Program-made: the position numbers and the translations under genes
Source of the DNA: an uncultured Flavobacteriales bacterium
GTDB taxonomy: Bacteria; Bacteroidota; Bacteroidia; Flavobacteriales_D; Parvicellaceae
Length of the DNA stretch: 64,000 nucleotides
NCBI GenBank assembly: GCA_943787725.1
Contig: CALSNM010000005.1
Location: 62,001-126,000, forward strand
Direction of reading: 5' to 3'
Shown: in pieces, positions 59,499-64,000 of the stretch
Numbering within the stretch: the stretch's first letter is position 1
Layout: each line of letters opens with the position of its first letter
Notes under the pieces: model-generated
Told to the model about the DNA's origin: nothing
The model's input: the letters and a program-made list of their open reading frames with translations, nothing else
The model's database searches: none

Positions 59499-59719
59499 AC
59501 TTTTATTTTTGATTAAAGCTTCACAATATTACTAGAAGTAATTGAAATGCATGCCACTTCTGCTCTATTTTTCTAAACTACATTGATTTATTGACTTATT
59601 ATTATGATTTATTACAAATGAAACTCCTTTTACTCTGGAGTGAGGAAATTACAAGAAGATCTTGTCTATCTTTCGATACTCAAGGGAATTCTTATCTTTA
59701 GTGGCTCAAATCAGAAACA

Positions 59720-61768
59720 ATGAAAATACAAAATTATATATTAGGAAACTGGGAAGATGGAGAAGGTGTTGAGTTGGAACTACACAACGCAATTACTGGA
59801 GAGAATTTTGGATCTGTTTCAAGCGCTGGCCTGGACTATGCGTCTATATTAGAATATGGAAGAGAAAAAGGTGGATCTGCTTTGCGCAAAATGACTTTCC
59901 AAGAAAGAGGCTTAATGCTAAAGGCTCTAGCTCTTCATTTGATAGAAATTAAAAACAAGTTTTATTCATTAAGCGCCGCAACCGGAGCTACAAAAGTAGA
60001 TTCTTGGATTGATATTGAAGGCGGTATCGGAAACTTATTTGCCAATGCTTCACTCAGAAGGCAATTCCCAGACTTGCCGTATTATGTGGACGGAAGTGCT
60101 GCACCCATGTCAAAAAACGGAACTTTTATTGGGCATCACATTATGGTTCCAAAAAAAGGTGTTGCAGTGCATATTAATGCCTTTAACTTCCCTATCTGGG
60201 GAATGCTTGAAAAAATAGCAGTAAATATTATGGCAGGTGTTCCATCTGTTGTTAAACCATCTGAATTTACGAGTTATTTGACTGAGCTAATGGTTAGAGA
60301 AATTATTGCGTCTAAAATACTACCTGAAGGAGCATTGCAACTGGTTTCCGGTTTAGGTCGTGGAATTATTGACCATGTTACAAATCAAGATGTGATAACA
60401 TTTACGGGCTCTGCTGCAACTGGAAAAAAACTAAAAGGACTTCCACATATTATTGAAGAGTCTGTGCCATTCAACTTAGAAGCAGATTCTCTAAATGCCT
60501 GTGTATTGGGAGAAGATGCTGTTCCTGGAACTCCAGAATTTGACATTTTCGTAAAAGAAGTTCAAAGAGAAATTACGGTTAAAGCTGGACAAAAATGTAC
60601 CGCAGTAAGAAGGATATTGGTTCCAGAAAAATTAATGGAAGATGTTCAAACTGCCCTTTCTGCAAGGTTAGCCAAAACTATTATTGGCGACCCTGCCACT
60701 GAAGGTGTTCGAATGGGAGCATTAGCAACAAACCTGCAAGTTGAAAGAGTTCGAGAAAATGTTGAGCTTTTGATGAAAGAACAAGACATTGTTTACGGAG
60801 ATTTAGATAATTTCGAAGTTACCGGTGCTGACAAAAACAAAGGTGCTTTCTTCTCCCCTATTCTTTTTAGAAATGATAATCCTTTTGAAAAAACTGGAGT
60901 CCATTCAATTGAAGCTTTTGGACCAGTATCTACATTAATGCCCTATAAAAATTTAGATGAGGCAGTAAAAATTGTAGAATTAGGAAAAGGGTCCTTGGTT
61001 ACTTCAATTATTACAAACGATGATAAATTAGCCCGAGAATTCGTTACAGAAGCTGCACATATGAACGGTAGAATATTGGTTCTTAACGAAAGATGTGCAA
61101 AAGAGAGTACTGGACATGGATCACCAATGCCATTATTAACCCACGGTGGACCTGGTCGTGCTGGTGGTGGTGAAGAAATGGGGGGGATAAGAGGTGTTTT
61201 GCATTACATGCAAAGAACCGCTATTCAAGGACACCCAACTACAATTTCTAAAATTACACAACAATTTCAGGTTGGAGCGGATATGCCGGAGGCCAATCCA
61301 CATGTATTTAGGAAACATTTTGAAGAATTAGAAATCGGCGAGACTGTTTTTACACATAAGCATACGGTTACAACTACAGATATTGTAAACTTTGCTAACG
61401 TAAGTGGAGATAATTTTTATGCGCACATGGATGAAACCTCTTTAGATGGAACCATTTTCGAAGAACGCGTGGCACATGGTTATTTTGTATTAGCAAAAGC
61501 TGCAGGTTTATTCGTTGAACCGAAAAAAGGACCCGTTCTTTTAAATTACGGTATCGATGAATGCAGGTTTACAAAACCCGTTTATGCTGGCGCAACAATA
61601 GGTGTTCGTTTTACAGTTAAAGAAAAAATAAATCAAGAAAAGAAAGACGAAGATGATATAGCTAAAGGAATTGTAAAATTCTTAGTTGACATCTATGACC
61701 AAGAGGGAGAAACAGTTGGATTAGCTACGATTTTAACAATGGTACGAAAACTAGACCAATCAAAGTAA
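59720..61768 (+). CDS. paaZ: Bifunctional oxepin-CoA hydrolase/semialdehyde dehydrogenase
   Basis: 682 residues in two domains. Residues 1-525 are an aldehyde dehydrogenase with Glu in FNLEADSLN and the catalytic Cys in GQKCTAVRR. Residues 535-682 are a MaoC-type hydratase (VSGDNFYAHMDE, VAHGYFVLAKAAGLF). This is PaaZ, which opens the oxepin-CoA ring and oxidises the resulting semialdehyde in phenylacetate breakdown. Ring-epoxidase genes (paaABCDE), ligase (paaK) and paaF/G are not in the window. Confidence 0.95.
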   Translation: MKIQNYILGNWEDGEGVELELHNAITGENFGSVSSAGLDYASILEYGREKGGSALRKMTFQERGLMLKALALHLIEIKNKFYSLSAATGATKVDSWIDIEGGIGNLFANASLRRQFPDLPYYVDGSAAPMSKNGTFIGHHIMVPKKGVAVHINAFNFPIWGMLEKIAVNIMAGVPSVVKPSEFTSYLTELMVREIIASKILPEGALQLVSGLGRGIIDHVTNQDVITFTGSAATGKKLKGLPHIIEESVPFNLEADSLNACVLGEDAVPGTPEFDIFVKEVQREITVKAGQKCTAVRRILVPEKLMEDVQTALSARLAKTIIGDPATEGVRMGALATNLQVERVRENVELLMKEQDIVYGDLDNFEVTGADKNKGAFFSPILFRNDNPFEKTGVHSIEAFGPVSTLMPYKNLDEAVKIVELGKGSLVTSIITNDDKLAREFVTEAAHMNGRILVLNERCAKESTGHGSPMPLLTHGGPGRAGGGEEMGGIRGVLHYMQRTAIQGHPTTISKITQQFQVGADMPEANPHVFRKHFEELEIGETVFTHKHTVTTTDIVNFANVSGDNFYAHMDETSLDGTIFEERVAHGYFVLAKAAGLFVEPKKGPVLLNYGIDECRFTKPVYAGATIGVRFTVKEKINQEKKDEDDIAKGIVKFLVDIYDQEGETVGLATILTMVRKLDQSK

Positions 61769-61796
61769 TAGGTAATTATAATTTAAAAACTATAAA

Positions 61797-62069
61797 ATGA
61801 AAAATTTACTAATAGCAGCAATCAGTTCAATCTATTTTCTTTCATCTTGTATCGCTGAATGCGATACCTCGACGGTGCAAGGAGCAGCAACTTGCTTATG
61901 CGAAGTCGGAGATGAAATATTAATGAACTCTGATGACAAAGAAAAAGTAAAAGACTTGCTCGAAAAACACAATGCTTACATAAAAGAAATTGAACAAGCA
62001 TGTGCTGATGGAAAATATACTAAAAATGAAATAGATGCGGTACTTAAAGATAGAAACTGTGATCTTTAA
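61797..62069 (+). CDS. Small lipoprotein of unknown function
   Basis: 90 residues. Lipoprotein signal ends at LSSC (Cys about 18), then IAECDTS, an AATCLCE pair, EQAC and a final NC. A helix (DKEKVKDLLEKHNAYIKEIEQA, in part) fills the middle. Different from the 33115 lipoprotein, but of the same small Cys-containing class. Located 28 bases after paaZ, with an intrinsic terminator following, so it may be expressed with paaZ. Confidence 0.65.
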   Translation: MKNLLIAAISSIYFLSSCIAECDTSTVQGAATCLCEVGDEILMNSDDKEKVKDLLEKHNAYIKEIEQACADGKYTKNEIDAVLKDRNCDL

Positions 62070-62092
62070 GATACATATTTCACCAATAAACT

Positions 62093-62125
62093 AAAAGGCT
62101 CAACAGAACTGTTGAGCCTTTTTTA
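62093..62125. terminator. Intrinsic terminator between the small lipoprotein and odhB
   Basis: A 14-bp perfect stem (AAAAGGCTCAACAG / CTGTTGAGCCTTTT) with a 2-base loop, T residues after and A residues before; serves both convergent transcripts. Confidence 0.95.
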
Positions 62126-62146
62126 ATTCTGCATAAAAAGATACTA

Positions 62147-63409
62147 TTACAATCCTAATAAAACTTCATGAGGTTCTTTTGAACCAAAAATAAGTTTAGA
62201 AGGATCTTCTAACATTTCTTTTACTTTTACCAAGAAACTTACAGACTCTTTTCCATCAATAATTCTGTGATCGTAGGAAAGTGCTAAATACATAATTGGA
62301 CGTATTTCTACTTTACCATTAATTGCAACGGGACGTTCTACAATGTTATGCATTCCTAGTATAGCCGATTGAGGTGGATTAATAATAGGTGTACTCAACA
62401 TAGAACCAAATACACCGCCATTTGTTATGGTAAACGTACCTCCTTCCATATCTTCGATAGCTATTTTTCCATCTCTTGCTTTTATAGCTAATCTTTTGAT
62501 TTCAGCTTCAATTTCTGCTAAACTCATCCTTTCTGCATTGCGCACTACAGGTACCATCAATCCTTTCGGAGAACTTACCGCAATACCTATATCTGCGTAG
62601 TTATGAGCAATCATATTATCGCCATCAATCATCGAGTTGACCTGCGGAAATAAATTTAACGCTTCAGTGACAGCTTTTGTGAAAAACGACATAAAGCCGA
62701 GATTTACTCCATGTACTTCCTTAAACTGTGCTTTATATTTTTTTCGCAAGTCCATAATTGGCTTCATATCAACTTCGTTGAATGTAGTCAACATTGCTGT
62801 TTCATTTTTTACTGCAACCAAACGAGAAGCAATTTTACGACGAAGCATTTTCATCTTTATCGTCTCCTTATCTCTTGTTCCTCCCCATCCTTGTGCATTT
62901 GAGGCATCTAATCCACCTGCCATAGCAGAAACCACATCTTGCTTTGTAATCCTTCCGTCTTTACCGGAGCCGTTGATCATTTGCAAAGGAACATTATTTT
63001 CATCAGCTAATTTTTTGGCAGCAACAGAAGGATGTCCCGCAGCATACGTTTCCTTTACCGGAGACTCTTTCTTGGAAACTGGCATAGGGTCTGGCTTAAC
63101 CTCAACCTTTACTTCTTCCTCAATAGCAGGTGCTTCCTCTGCTACAGAATCGAAACCAGCAGGTTTTTCAGCAGCAGTATCAATCAAACAAACAACAGCA
63201 CCAACATCAACTGCATCGCCATTTTCTGCTTTTAATGTTATCACCCCGGATTCTTCAGCTGGTAACTCTAAGGTTGCTTTATCTGAATCAACTTCTGCAA
63301 TAGCTTGATCTTTTTCTACGTAATCACCATCTTCGACCAACCATTCTGCAATCTCCACTTCTGTGATAGATTCTCCTGGACTTGGCACTTTCATTTCTAA
63401 TACTGACAT
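62147..63409 (-). CDS. odhB: Dihydrolipoyllysine succinyltransferase (2-oxoglutarate dehydrogenase E2)
   Basis: 420 residues. Lipoyl domain with modified lysine 44 in [11 protein letters not shown]; an Ala/Pro/Glu-rich linker; a peripheral subunit-binding domain ([30 protein letters not shown]); and the acyltransferase with [24 protein letters not shown] and [11 protein letters not shown]. It is the core of the 2-oxoglutarate dehydrogenase complex of the citric acid cycle. Follows sucA by about 21 bases, same strand. Confidence 0.95.
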   Translation of the reverse strand: MSVLEMKVPSPGESITEVEIAEWLVEDGDYVEKDQAIAEVDSDKATLELPAEESGVITLKAENGDAVDVGAVVCLIDTAAEKPAGFDSVAEEAPAIEEEVKVEVKPDPMPVSKKESPVKETYAAGHPSVAAKKLADENNVPLQMINGSGKDGRITKQDVVSAMAGGLDASNAQGWGGTRDKETIKMKMLRRKIASRLVAVKNETAMLTTFNEVDMKPIMDLRKKYKAQFKEVHGVNLGFMSFFTKAVTEALNLFPQVNSMIDGDNMIAHNYADIGIAVSSPKGLMVPVVRNAERMSLAEIEAEIKRLAIKARDGKIAIEDMEGGTFTITNGGVFGSMLSTPIINPPQSAILGMHNIVERPVAINGKVEIRPIMYLALSYDHRIIDGKESVSFLVKVKEMLEDPSKLIFGSKEPHEVLLGL

Positions 63410-63430
63410 TCTCTAATTGTATTAAGTATA

Positions 63431-64000
63431 TTATACTTTTTCTTTTATATTACTCATTAATTCATCCAAAATAGCTTGTTGGCGTATTGCATGAACTTTT
63501 GGGGAACCACTAGCTGGACTTGCTGAATCCAACCTAGAAGCTACTTCCAACTGAACAGTCCTATAGTGTCTCAACATATGTGACCATGCACCCATATTAC
63601 CGGGTTCTTCTTGTGCCCATATGTATTTTGCATCCTTGCCATATTTGTCGACAATAGCATCCATTTGCTTATGCGGTACTGGATATAATTGTTCAACTCT
63701 AATTACTGCTATGTTTTCTCCCGCTCCAATTTTCTCTTTCTCTTCGATTATATCATAGTAAAACTTACCTGAAACAAAAACAACAGTATCAACATCTTTA
63801 GCTTTTGCAGAAGAATCGTCAATTACTTCTTGGAATACACCATTTGCTAATTCGTCAACAGTGGAAACCGCCTTGTTATAGCGCAATAACTTTTTCGGTG
63901 TAAAAACTACCAATGGCTTTCTAAAATCTCGATGCAACTGGCGACGCAATACATGGAACATATTAGCAGGAGTAGTGCTGTTTACAATTTGCATATTTAA
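63431..64000 (-). CDS. sucA: 2-oxoglutarate dehydrogenase E1, C-terminal part (5' end outside the window)
   Basis: The reading frame is open to the edge of the window; the Met at 63994 is internal, since NMQIVNSTTPANMFHVLRRQ (core TTPANMFHVLRRQ) is a conserved internal segment. Visible motifs: FRKPLVVFTPKKLLR, VVFVSGKFYYD, IRVEQLYPVP, WAQEEPGNMGAW and ASPASGSPKVH. This thiamine diphosphate enzyme decarboxylates 2-oxoglutarate. Directly upstream of odhB. Confidence 0.94.
   Translation of the reverse strand, partial: LNMQIVNSTTPANMFHVLRRQLHRDFRKPLVVFTPKKLLRYNKAVSTVDELANGVFQEVIDDSSAKAKDVDTVVFVSGKFYYDIIEEKEKIGAGENIAVIRVEQLYPVPHKQMDAIVDKYGKDAKYIWAQEEPGNMGAWSHMLRHYRTVQLEVASRLDSASPASGSPKVHAIRQQAILDELMSNIKEKV

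Noticed and set aside
62637-63308. Long open frame opposite odhB (223 codons)
   Set aside because: It lies wholly antisense to a certain odhB; Ser/Thr/Ala-rich composition reflects the complement of the linker region.

Overview
The window is about 64 kb of chromosomal, AT-rich DNA from a member of the Bacteroidota, most likely a flavobacterium (Flavobacteriales; I cannot fix genus or species). The grounds are TAnnTTTG -7 promoter boxes just upstream of several genes, a subtilase with a type IX secretion (T9SS) C-terminal sorting domain, TPR/PD40/OmpA proteins of the PorE type, S46 and S9 dipeptidyl peptidases, a Bacteroidota-style LptD and OstA, many small lipoproteins, and weak ribosome-binding sites with several TTG starts. 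I see no rRNA, tRNA, CRISPR array, insertion sequence, integrase or prophage. No stretch longer than 300 bases lacks a gene; the longest gaps (20966-21211 and 59499-59719) are described below.

Layout. 1-9.4 kb: end of purA, an OstA/LptA-like protein, then a leftward envelope/redox operon (AmiC-type amidase, MCE/MlaD protein, membrane Fe-S protein, CCG-domain Fe-S protein, small conserved protein), divergent from lptD-ridA. 9.7-12.9 kb: leftward polyprenyl-sugar module (GT2, PAP2 phosphatase, ArnT-like GT39). 13-21 kb: TlpA-like thioredoxin, pyrD, a PKD lipoprotein, a sodium:solute symporter divergent from a PLP decarboxylase, recR, and an NlpC/P60-CapA fusion. 21-29.8 kb: a GT2 fused to a degenerate sugar-transferase module, a 2-oxoacid dehydrogenase E2, two TPR-PD40 proteins (one PorE-like), a DEDDh exonuclease and an FAH-family hydrolase. 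29.8-33 kb: leftward operon of a MORN-type protein, a lipoprotein and a T9SS subtilase. 33-45 kb: small lipoprotein, MauE/thioredoxin-like protein, ElaA, MeaB, gdhA, pseudouridine synthase, panB, a duplicated membrane-protein pair, a DPP11-type S46 peptidase with TPRs, a membrane protein and an RlmL-like methyltransferase. 45.5-56.9 kb: SpoIIE phosphatase, DUF819 protein, DUF349 protein, DPP4-like S9 peptidase, TonB receptor, pyrG. 56.9-62 kb: part of a phenylacetate pathway (paaI, paaJ, paaY, paaZ). 62-64 kb: odhB and the 3' end of sucA, leftward.

The strongest whole-window signal is the distribution of reading-frame breaks. Eight otherwise well-conserved genes are split by single-base or two-base length changes, while in-frame nonsense mutations are not seen. 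The breaks crowd into 1.98-8.9 kb and 23.9-26.4 kb, with single cases near 40.4 and 49.6 kb; three intervening stretches of about 14 kb are clean. Most junctions behave as a one-base surplus. Low-coverage, insertion-biased sequencing error is the leading explanation, because lptD and 2-oxoacid dehydrogenase E2 are core genes. I therefore annotate these genes over their full span and give the break positions. Otherwise the window is mostly ordinary core genome. The most distinctive items are domain fusions (NlpC/P60-CapA, GT2-sugar transferase remnant, S46-TPR), the envelope/redox operon, and promoters so close to start codons that the mRNAs may be leaderless.
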